A DNA stretch of 64,000 nt from Cliona cf. orientalis (taxonomy: Eukaryota > Porifera > Demospongiae > Clionaida > Clionaidae), in contig OZ005705.1 of the NCBI GenBank assembly GCA_963930775.1, forward strand, positions 2,976,001 to 3,040,000, written 5' to 3'. This document shows, in pieces, positions 24,901 to 34,700 of the stretch. Made by a program: the position numbers and the translations under genes. The notes below the pieces were generated by a model. It was not told where the DNA came from and ran no database searches. It saw nothing but the letters and a program-made list of their open reading frames with translations. Position 1 is the first letter of the stretch, and each line of letters starts with the position of its first letter.

Positions 24901-25479
24901 TACTCCTTCTTCACTAATTTTGCACATCTTCTTGGTGAGATTGACTACAATCAGTTCATTGAGGCAAGCGCTGAAGGCATCTTACAGTTCGACACATTGA
25001 CCTTTTTCTTTGTTATCCTCCTGGCTATAGTCATGAGCATTGTGGTCATGAATTTGCTGATTGGCATAGCAGTAGGCGACATTGAACAGATCAGACAACA
25101 TGCCCTTACTGAGAAGCGGATACTGGAAGTAAAAGTATTCCATCGACTTGACAGTTTAATGCCAGGTCAACTTCTTCATCAATTCTCCCCTGATTTTTAC
25201 ATTAAGTACCCAAATAAAGGAGTATCTTGCATCAAGTATGTCTGGCGATTTTTCTGGCACACTATCAAGGGACAAGATCCATCCATAGGCGATACAGAAG
25301 ACGATGAGTCAGCAAATTTTGGTGATAGTCAGACTGCAGAACTCTCTCAGCTGAGACAGAAAGTGGAGGAACTAAGTGAAGCCCAAGACAAAATGATTGA
25401 GCTCATCAATCAGATTCATGTCATGCAGCAAGAGTTTATGAAGAAAATAACCAAGACTGAAGATGAAGAAAAAACATAG
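21928..25479 (+). CDS. TRPA1-like: TRPA1-like ankyrin-repeat cation channel, copy 2
   Basis: Intronless 1183-residue frame in tandem with the first copy, same orientation, about 1.5 kb downstream. It has the same order of parts: ankyrin repeats from about residue 45 to 620 (EENSTPLHAAIDGG, NYLHLAAQSGD), pre-S1 HPVTENYLKAKWRNYGK, six TM segments, filter LLGEIDY (G1003-Y1007), S6 MNLLIGIAVGDIEQ and a C-terminal coiled coil (about 1135-1175). The S1-S2 loop is longer than in copy 1 and has three N-glycosylation sequons (NCT, NIT, NET). The filter has Glu after Gly, as in copy 1, but Asp in place of Gln two residues on, adding a negative charge at the pore mouth. A local tandem duplication followed by divergence is the simplest origin; retroposition of an ancestor would explain the lack of introns. 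Confidence 0.95.
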   Translation: MATKTSEATDMKVAVAAISAFTNAEASAKRARKKRQTKQQISLEVFKNLSSEEYQSPFQLAAEGKLEELKTFIEAIGSAKEIDENGATFIHHAAASNQIAIMQYLIQSTSININAKDNDGNTALHLAAKNGHSDAIHLLLHNGAKDAILNSDEDASLHIATRANNAQVVEAFLQHPTVDVVIAGKRKRTPLHIVSELDHIETLQVFHSYIIAQETFKKVNGFRLCAKDEDELTPLHLAARSGSHRVLEFLISNCMKHNYRPEIILSFLDEENSTPLHAAIDGGHLAVVKVLLRHGAKADIIKDQQPPPFILASSQGKLEMMKAMLELGGSEVVSCKDIYGQTALHRCTQSLNCAEIMCFLIENKAEVDAIDNKGRTPLMMAITAGSLTGVKVLLCKGANACIKDFEGCNALHYAVTCNRKLITQHLLGLPCASSLVTDVENNSLSPIHYALKESRSTLVALMVSVIKNQLKNIKDSLGNNYLHLAAQSGDTKALSILLDIPECHKLLNETNNYGGTPLHVAASKGHIRSTEILLAHGAMVHKCNLGHTPFMFACYKGQLGTAKLVYKSHPYQLNWADDKKNTPLHVGALSGNPQMITFLLDIGAKLELNFANESFFDNIVESNDEKCAMAVVNHERWQECLDFTSPCHPHPMISLINRMPKVAKVVLDRSHTKAECDKEHAEYWERYDFKYLQVAEIPCLEKIHDDSNTSEMTPLIHYDDTHMMVSPQIHYKGSIKKTLALPPLKQNKRASHLDVLKGMIRYNRASLLAHPVTENYLKAKWRNYGKWIHLTGTLLTLLQVILLFAFTLLAPRPYIDSITVQIDNCTNNITLNGNVNETAIFGDCTEEIPVTFSLKTNIVRFVTLAVTLLNLIQWLIVVLKIRLEALNFVRNTFVLVDGLAVAFTAIYLIPWSAGGLHSAIWEAGAIASFFVWFSLILKVQLFDLFGVYVTMFITITRSVFQVLVIFFLFICAFALSFYILAGNLHPFSTIGYSFFTNFAHLLGEIDYNQFIEASAEGILQFDTLTFFFVILLAIVMSIVVMNLLIGIAVGDIEQIRQHALTEKRILEVKVFHRLDSLMPGQLLHQFSPDFYIKYPNKGVSCIKYVWRFFWHTIKGQDPSIGDTEDDESANFGDSQTAELSQLRQKVEELSEAQDKMIELINQIHVMQQEFMKKITKTEDEEKT

Positions 25480-25657
25480 TTCACCATAATAATATTATTA
25501 TATCACTGTACAGTAGTTAAATTATATTAACACAATGTCATATACCGGTATACACACATCATTGTATATCACATAATAAATTTAAGTACCATGATTGTTC
25601 ATTGGCTGACAGTTTAATACATTATTAAAAAGAATATTATGCAGAAAAAATTTAATA
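25480..25657. terminator. Convergent 3' ends of TRPA copy 2 and the O-methyltransferase
   Basis: Only 178 bp separate the two stop codons. AATAAA at 25575-25580 serves the plus strand. On the minus strand ATTAAA (complement of 25611-25616) is a candidate. The 3' UTRs probably overlap. Confidence 0.5.
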
Positions 25658-28286
25658 TCACTGTGGAGAGGGAAACGATTCAATAATAGCATAGCTGGCT
25701 CGAGTAGGGTACGTCTGGGCATCCACAAACCCAGACTGCTCTAAAAGGAAATATATCTCTTCTTCGGTTCTTAGACGTGAATGTGCTGGATTGAAGGCCA
25801 TCATGGTTAGATCCATCAGTGACTTGAACTGTGGAATATTAAAACATGAACAACTATTATTGGTACCAATTAGGTGAATTTCTTACTCGCTCCTCAGAAA
25901 AACTGCCAGTGTGCATCACTGTCTCAATGATCAATACTCTCTGACCGGGCTTCACTGTTTCATACAGGTTGTTCAATATGAGGGAAGCATCTTCGTCAGA
26001 CCAGTTTTGGAGGATATCCTTCAAGATATAGCAATCACAACTAGAAAAAAAGAATATTAGCAATGAAGGTAAGGCATTACATCTTGAAGCAGCTTACTCA
26101 AATCTAGGGAGGTTCTCTGTAAAGTTTCCAGCTACCAGCTTGATCAGTTTTCCGTCCTTTTTATCTCGCAAAAATTCCCTGCATCCATTCATTTTGTTAT
26201 AAAATAGTGTCATACCATGACTATTATTGCAATATTGAGCAACATTTAATGTTATCAAGAGTGTTATATTATCCTTCTGGATTTGTTGTGCTCAGGGTGG
26301 TACTACTGGCAGACAGTGATAGATATGTATCAAATCCAGAGGGACACGTTGCTACTGATATTGCATACGTATGTTGCATACTCTCCATCCAAGCTGAGAT
26401 CTATACATAATTTTTACCCCTCAGCATAATATGCGCCATACAGTTATAGCAATCATCTTGCATGTGTGTGTTACCACACTAGCTGCCGTAGAGTTCCCTT
26501 TGGAGACAAAACGACTACATCTTGGATTCTTTTCATTAAAAACACACACACATACAGCGTGATTTACCATGATCCCATTAAAAATGATGACTCATTGTAT
26601 ATTGTGCAATCTATAGCCACAGAGACAGCAATTCTGGAAATTTCAGCCAGTACGTCACGAGCATACATTTCAACAATCTTTACCAGTGCATATTATTATT
26701 AGGATAGTTAGTTGTGCGCATGAGCAGAAAGCACATGGGCTGTATGAACTATGAGACAGAACTACAGTGGCCAATAAAAAGCCATAATTTTGTGATGCTT
26801 GTGGATTGTATCTCTCGATTAATTTTGCAACATACTGAAGACCCAAAGTCGTTGTGCTTATGAGTTGATCAGGTGCCTAGATCTCTAGATATGACGATTT
26901 TTGTGCTCAAAACAACAACGATAATGACAACATAATCGATTACTTTACCCCTTGTGCATGTGTGCAGGGTATTAGTACGGACTGTAATTGCATCACCACT
27001 GAGCTTCTGGCAGTGGTGGTTGTTAATATCATGGGGAATGTTTGCGGCGTGTTCTGTATTGCAGCTATGCCTCAATGCCCGATAACTGAATTGGATAGTT
27101 CGGCTTACAAGGGTATGCCTTGATGATGGTCTGGCTTGTGGCCAGTTCGTGAAACATGTGGTGGATTTCATCACAATGTTTGGTAAAAAATATAGCACAC
27201 GCCAAACAAGGTTTAGTGGTCAATTTGGGTTTGGTTTGCACATTATCAAGTGCTCCAAGTAAGCTGAACAGGTAGTGATGTGCAATGCAATACCAGCATG
27301 GGATCTGGGAACAAAACAACACACTGAGTGAAGAGTGCACTCAGTCTATACCTAGTAACATTTAATATCAGGATTTTATAATACACTAACCTAGCATCAT
27401 TGATGACATCCGGTAGATCGAAGTTTGTTCCCTTAATGCCCTGGGCGTAGTATTGCAGCACACTGTATAAGAAAGAACCCACACCTCCTCCTATGTCACA
27501 GATATGCTTGCATGAACTAAAGGGTGGGTAATCAGAGATAATTGCAGGTGCATGAAGCTGGGAGCTGTCCCGTTGTCCGGAGTTGTAGATTTGCTGAAAG
27601 TAGGGGTCAGCTTTCAAGTGCTCCAATAGCTCTGTTCTGTATGTTTCTCTGAAACCAGATTTACCACTGAAGATGCTTCTAGAAAGGGAGGTGCTAATAA
27701 CCAAAGCTTCATCTCCAGAGTAGAGTTGAACAAAGTGCTTTAGGCTCCTTGGGTGGCTAGAGAGAAGGTACTCACTGAGAGGAGTCAAGGAATACCGCTC
27801 CTCTGCATCACCAGAAAGAAGATCAAAGTGTGCAGAAGCATGCAACATCCTGCACAGGAAAGGCAAGTTGACAGGATCATAGCCAGACTGCTCATCAACA
27901 ATTGACTTGATCTCTTCACATGTGAGTGGTTTGTCAGCTTTGTGTAGAATGTCTGGAATTTCCAGATAAGCTAGGACGTAGAGTGCCCGTGATTCCAGGT
28001 GCTGTAGAGCAGTTGTCATGACTCGGACATGGTATGGTTTGACATGCTGGCCCCAACGCTCAAACGACTGCCATACTTTAGAGTTGAGACGGTAGAGTGG
28101 CCAGTTGGGCAGGTCACTGGGGGGAGCAACGCTGATGTATCCCAGTAAGACCGAAAACAGTCCGATCACGGCTACAATATGAAGTGCCTTGATTTTGGAG
28201 GGAAGTGACTTGATTGCGCTAATCACATTGCCCTTTGGACTTGGTTCTACAGTTTTAGCTTTTACTGCACCTCCGTTTGCAATCAT
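25658..28286 (-). CDS. Membrane-anchored SAM O-methyltransferase (COMT/ASMT-like), 4 exons
   Basis: Exons on the minus strand: 28286-27391, 26178-26098, 26040-25887 and 25828-25658. Lengths sum to 434 codons with consistent phases and GT-AG borders. The first in-frame ATG is at 28286; the frame is open 5' of it to a stop. Residues about 34-53 form one transmembrane helix (IVAVIGLFSVLLGYISVAP), unusual for this mostly soluble family, followed by a dimerisation-type winged-helix part (ALYVLAYLEIPDILHKADKPL). The SAM motif is CDIGGGVGSF with D264. Then come LVAGNFTENLP, LKDILQNWSDEDASLIL and GQRVLIIETVMHTG, the standard order. The residue that is the catalytic His in COMT and ASMT (ILHDWSDE type) is Gln here (codon 26009-26007). 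The substrate cannot be named; the enzyme may be inactive or use altered chemistry. Confidence 0.88.
26179..27390 (-). other. Long intron of the O-methyltransferase
   Basis: Donor AG|GTTAGTG (complement at 27390) and acceptor TGCAG|G (complement at 26179). No additional OMT exon is needed, since the phases on either side fit and the protein is collinear with the family. An 80-residue minus frame near 27100-27340 shows nothing recognisable. Confidence 0.6.
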
Positions 28287-28749
28287 AGCCCAGTTGATAT
28301 CCGATCTACTCCTCTGTAATACAGCTGCTAGATTCTTTACGTCGATCGTACGAATGATGATTGGTGAGGCAGCGCAGACAAAGGAACAATAGGATTCCAA
28401 TTATTGTGCACCACATCGTGCATTACGTCATAGCTGGACTGGGAATTCCCGGGGGATCCTGGCCTTACTCCAAAACAGCGCTGTCAGCAGTTGTGGATCT
28501 CGTTTAAACACTGGTTTTCTTCCAACAGGATCAATAAAGAGAGCGACAACTTGTAAGTTCTGCTGTGTTAGGCGTCTGACCATATTTAATACAGTGTAGG
28601 TCTGCGTATTATTAATACGTGGCTAGCCTCTCACCTTGCTTGACTTTCGGGGGGTGGGGAAACTTTCTCCTCGTCAAAGGGCCCGAGTGTCATGAGTATG
28701 AAGCTAGCCTGTAGCGGGATACGAACTTATCCTTTAAGTTTTGTGCAGG
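28287..28749. promoter_or_regulatory. Bidirectional promoter region with 5' UTR intron
   Basis: The OMT ATG (minus, 28286) and the coiled-coil gene ATG (plus, 28750) are only 463 bp apart. On the plus strand a perfect donor TTG|TAAGT type site at 28553 and acceptor TTTTGTGCAG ending at 28748 define a likely 196-bp 5' UTR intron. The core promoters must lie within about 270 bp (28287-28552). Confidence 0.55.
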
Positions 28750-31700
28750 ATGTCAGACTCAGAAGATACAGCTGTGTGTCCGCTGTGTCAAGTGAGAGTA
28801 TCAGCAGTGGGAGGTGGAGATGCGCTTCAGCTCCATTACCTTACCAGTTGCTCCGGTTATGACAAAGGTAAAATATTAGTCTGCAGGATGATCGATTTTT
28901 TATATGCTAATTTTACAGTGTCAAGTGAGTCAGCTCGACCAAAGGCTGCAGCCAAAACTGGATACTCGAGCTCGGCAAACATCTACTCCACAAATGATAC
29001 AGTGGGGCTATCCTCTAGTGCTGCAGCTGTTGGAGGTGCTTCACCCTATGGTATGGGATCCACCACAGCCACTGGGTCAACTTCCGTAGAGGCGTCTGCA
29101 GGACCTAGCAGCTCCAGTGGGGGGCCTAGCGATGACACTACTAGTAGTGTACAGTTCATGTGGCAGCCACTGTCGGATATAAACTACCCCACTATCACTC
29201 TCTTAGCCTCCTTTAAGGTGAGTGGCTCCAGACATAGCTAATGTGTAGTGAATAGCAACAAAACTGGTGTCAATGCTACAGATGGTTTTGTTTGATGGTA
29301 TGCCGTGTGTACGTGCTGTTTCGACATGCACATGATTAAGTTGTACATGTAGGTCATTCTGGAAACCATTGTGTGCATGGTTAAAATTTTGTGAATACCG
29401 AATTTTGCTGGGTTGCTATTATAACATATAAACAAGTATAAAAACAATTGAATAAAATTGAAGAATGAAGTAGGGATGGCAGGATCAAAAAGCACACAAA
29501 CAAGAGATAATCGCATCTACTATACATCCCTACGTTTGCTTTTCTTGACTATTGTACACCTATTAATCATGGTTGACGTATTTGTTGAGTGCGGCATGTG
29601 GGAGATATTTGTGCAGGTTGTTCCCTAGTTGTCACGATGGTTTGGGTTTATCAGTTTGATTCAATCGCATTATTACTGGCTATTTTTGCACCCCTCAAAA
29701 AGCAAGCGTAGGGATGTATAGTAGATGCGATTGTCTCTTGTTTGTGTGCTTTTTGATCCTGCCATCCCTACTTCATTCTTCAATTTTATTCAATTGTTTT
29801 TATACTTGTTTCTGTTCTTTTTTATTGTAATTTATCAATGCCATCTTACATGGTTTGCTCATTAAGCGGAAGATGGGAGGTGCGCAAAATTCTTTGGCCA
29901 CGCCCCTCATTAACTTGCGTTCATAAAAATATTATTGAGATGATGAACAGGATATTAAAAGTTCTACTGTTGGCAGCAGCTAGCTACCCGGCATAATTTT
30001 ATGATCTGTACGTTTAATACCGCTGTTCGAACCTTGTACCTTCGTATCAGGTATGATGATATCTATGATCGATCTAGCGTAGCACTAGCGCTGTAAGCGC
30101 TAGCGAGTAGCTCGTCTATGCCTAGCGCCTTACCGCTCCTCGAGCCTTGAACCTTTATATCCATGATCGGTCCAGCGCGCCGTTGCACGCGCTAGCGATG
30201 TACGAGCTGAGCTAGCTCGCCTAGCGCCTAGCAGAGCGCCTAGGGCCAGGCGCTGTCACATGACTTCACCATGGCAACACATTCCGAGCATGCGCATTAT
30301 ATCACAAAAATGGCGTATCAGACACACCCATTCGATAATGCGCCGTACACACCCACTATTACGTAACTGTCGAGATAATGCCAAACTAGCGTACCACTGC
30401 ACTGCGCGCTACAAAATAGAGTGGATTTATATGAGAACTAAGGTGAGAGGTCCAGACAGTCTTGAGTTAGTCCTGGAAATGAGAAAGAAAGAAAGAAAGA
30501 AGAAAGAATGAGAAATGGCCTATTTTTTGAACATCTGGTTCTGACGTGTACAATTGTTTTGATGAATGATCTTGGTCTTGTTAGATGCACAATTTGCTGG
30601 AGATTCTGATTTTCACACTTAGAAATTTCACAAAATTACCCGTTTTGAGATATTTGGGTATTTGTAATGTATTACATATATGGCATATCCGGGCCATCCC
30701 TACTTATAGAGTCTACCAACTCTATGATATAAACACAGATTCGAATGAAGTGACAGCATCAATTATTAATCATGAAGGTGTTGATTCAGTGGGACCACAT
30801 TTATGGAGTACTAACCCCCCAACCATGAACTTGAATTACGTATAATAGCCACCCACCATTTCATTTTTGAACAAGCCACAACTGCCATGTGGTGATGAGT
30901 TCTCACAAAAATGGGCGTAATTCAAGCCCCCCCCCCACCCCCCACTACGAAAAGCTGTCTACACCCCTGATTTGTGCTAATGATTACACTTAGGAATTAT
31001 ATTAGTTGACCACATCCCCAGTAACTGCATACCGTAAACTCTGGTTATTAAGCGCACCTCGCTATTAAGCGCATATTATTTATTAAGCGCATGCCCTCTT
31101 CTTGTCATAAGCTATTGTTTATTAAGCGCATGCGCTTAATAGGCGTGGCGTTCTATGAACCTGACCTTGACCGGCTGGAAAGTATTTGGAGTCCAGCTAT
31201 CTTTGGAGAAATGATAACGTTATCATGCAAAAAGATCGACAAATCGCCAGCACTCATCATCTTGAGCGGCAACTGTAAACGTTAAAGTGCTCGATCGATC
31301 GATCGAGCGTTGGTACAGTGCTAGCGGGCCTCGCATCCATCACGTGCCCAAACGTTAGTGGGCGTGGTTATGTGCCTTATAAGCGCATATCCTTTATTAA
31401 GCGCATACTGTCATTCCGTTTACCGCTATAAGCGCATGCGCTTATTAACCAGAGTCTACGGTATAATTATACAATGTCATGTAGTTCTAATGGTGTATAT
31501 GGTAAAAGGTCGTCAATATAGTACACGCCACATCGATTGCTGGCACCTCAATCGCAGAGATGGAGTCTGAGATCAACTTTCGACCTCGATAGGGACTAGT
31601 TTCAATGCTTCAATCACAGTAGATGAACTCAACAGCGCAGTACAACTTCTGAACTTCGGATCAGTCGTGGCATGATGCGTGCTATATATAGCGCAAGGCT

Positions 31701-34700
31701 AATTTTATTTATCCACGGGATTACGTCAGCCAAGAGAACGCGTGAAATTTGGCCAGCGGTACTTATCGGAGAAAGTAGCACTCAGCTTTTAATGTATTCG
31801 CTGGATACAGGCATCAGATACTCTACATACTTACCGATTTTCAAGTCTCAGAAAGGCTCCATTGAGGCCCTAGAATAAAATGGGCATAATGCTGGAAGGC
31901 CGGGAGGCCTCACTGGCAGGTACAATGTGAATTGTTACCCACACCCTCCCTGATTTGTGTATTGCTTCAGTGATGATGATCTGCGCTTTTTCTCATTTGC
32001 TCTGACAGTGGGAGAGGTTGTGCTCGCCCTACACAGGCCTTGCATGACACTAGTAATAATATTATGTGTAATATTTCATTCAAAGATCATATTCCTTACT
32101 CAAGACCCTCCTTTCAATTAGAGCTGGTCAAGTAAGTACCGTATAGCAGAAGCTGTTGAGGGAGAAAACTTACACAAATTTCACGGTTTGGGAACCACCT
32201 GTGAAATTTTTTCTCCACAAAATTTAGGCATGCCACACCCACCTACAACCCTGTATGTATGTAGCATTCTGCAAAGTTTCTCCACAAAATACTCATTTCC
32301 TACTCATCCATGAAAGTTTTCTCCCTCGAAAATTCCCGCTATATGGTACCAATGCAGATTGCATGCAGTACTACTACCTATCATCCATGGGTATTACCAC
32401 ACTTAGGGTGGGAGTGTGAACCTCAAGATTGATGCAGATGGAGGTCACTATGCCTCAGAATTTACATCCATTCCTAAAGGGACATATGAGGGACAGCTGG
32501 TCATAGGAGACAGCTTTATGCATCCAGTGAAGAAGTTTACCATTGAAAAGGATGATGATATAGTGGTACTGCAGTTTGAGGTTCACGGTTCAGCTGCTCA
32601 AACCAGCAGTGGAGGTCAGCTACCTTATTAAGAATCTAGAAGGACTGTTAAAAGTTTTGTATATTAGATTTTGATAACAGCAGTTATGGTGGTCAATATG
32701 GTTCTGGTTATATGCAAAAGAATCCCAGTTATAACCAAGCTTCAACACACAGCTCTTACTCATATCACAATCCTGCCTTTGGTCATGGCACATCCTCTGC
32801 ACAGAGAAGTTATCCAGAGGACAGGACCAACTCAGGTTAGAATCCTATGTGCAAGGTTTCATCTAGATACTGGTGAGGGTCTTTAATCTTTCTCTCTCTT
32901 CCTGAGTTATGGGGAGGAGGGCAAGAAGAATAAGTGATACTATGGTAGTGGGCTTCCCCTGCCTACATCTGACTCTGCGTCATTGGATTCATAGTTAGTG
33001 CAGGATTGCATACAGGATTTTTTTCTGGGGGGGGGGGGGGGGGGGGGGGGTGGGGGGGGGGGGAGAGTATATACGCTGCTGCCATGTGTATACTAGTAAA
33101 TAATGCAGTGATGAACAAACGATGCCTTCTTGCTTGTGTATGTAATCATATTATTTGTGCTGTATACATATAATAATTACTATTATTATGGAATTCTGAG
33201 GGCGGGGGGACTCCCAGTGCGCCCCCCCCCCCCCCCCCCCCCCGTATGCAACCTTGTAGTGTGCTTGTATTAAAAATTCTTGCTCTGTTTTTATTTAGCC
33301 TATGGCCAGCCAACATTGGAGAGTGTATCTGGAAATTCATATGGGCAAAAAAGAAAATCTACACCTGCTACTTATTCAAGCTCATCTACAAAGAACAGGA
33401 GTTCAGAATCTGAGCTTAGTGGTAGTGTAAACGCATCCAAATCAAAGGATTTAGTTCATGACATCAACATTCCGCTGGGATCTGATTCACGGCTTAGCGG
33501 GCGTGAAGGTGTTTCCAAGTCGAAAGATAGGGAGAGTGGGTTCAGTGCCCAGCAGTTGCAGCAAGAAGGGAGTGTGGGGGATCAACAGCTACATGAAATG
33601 AAGGCCCAGCTGGAGGCTGTGACACAAGAGAGGAATGAGCTTTTGCAGAACCAGGAGCGAGTGAATGCTCAGTGGGAGGGCAGAGTGAGGCGTCTGGAAC
33701 GCCAACTTCAGGCTTACCAGAAAGGAGACAAACCTACTGAAGTAAGAGGCTTATTTCATAGGCAGCATTGTGACCCAAACAGTTTTGGTTGCAGAGTGAC
33801 GTTGAAGCATCTTTAAGAGATGCTCATAGCACTATTGCTGAACTTGAGAGGCAGATGGCCACTCTCAGGAAGCAAAAGTTGGAGGAGTCACATGCCACCA
33901 AGGAAACCCAAGATCTACGCAAGCAGTTGGATGAAATGAAGGACCGAAACACTGCTCTTGAACAGCAGATGATGGAGTATTCCACCACAGTTCAAGACCA
34001 AGCTAAGGTGGGTTTTATCTACACAGAGGACTATTAGCAAGGTACCGTATTACACATACATGAATGTGCAAGTGTCTATCCCAAAATAGACATTTACAGC
34101 TGAAATGGTACTCGAGGTAAACAATCCATAGTATGTCTCCTGAAATATTGTTTAAGTGACAGTGCTTTAGCTTTCTGTACATTGTGTGTGTGTGCGTGGG
34201 GGGAGGACGTTTCCTCCCATATTCCGTCCCATCCCTTTGATCATCTTGGCTTATTCGCCACAAAGCTGTAATTCACACCAAGTCACACCTTACCTAGTTG
34301 ATAAGATCGTGCAATTTTACGTGCATATGGCAGAAGAAGAATGTGAAAGAATGCCTGCTCTGCTACAATTTTTCTGCTGCATAACGGACGTGAACCATCA
34401 TAGCGCTTGAGATCACATCTATCCTCAAACATGTAGATGTCTGTACATTCTTGCCAGTTGGGGAAGGCACGACTTGTGAATCTTGCCTTAGCGATAGGTG
34501 CAAATGAGACACTCTCACTGATGATAGTGTGTGCATGGTGTAAATATGGCAGTTTGGCAGTCAGCCTTCATGACCGCTAAACTAAAATGTACATGTATAT
34601 TTCTTAATCACATAATATACCGTAGGACGGCTTTTAATTGCGTAGTTTAATGATTGCGTTCTAGTCAAGTCGGGCCAAATTGCGAATCCAATAATTGCGA

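Larger units (their letters stand above)
29218..32406 (+). other. 3.2-kb intron packed with repeats
   Basis: Contains the fold-back at 29428-29815, a GC-rich degenerate tandem block at about 30050-30250 (repeated GCGCTAGCGA and CCTAGCGCC), a GAAA microsatellite at about 30481-30507, the TA element 31032-31461, a reverse copy of the 55 kb repeat (31560-31875) and the TA element 32139-32346. No exon is evident. Confidence 0.65.

Noticed and set aside
26869-27340. Minus-strand frames of 90-110 residues in the long OMT intron
   Set aside because: The OMT exons join in phase without them, the family has no domain at that point, and the frames lack splice-site support.
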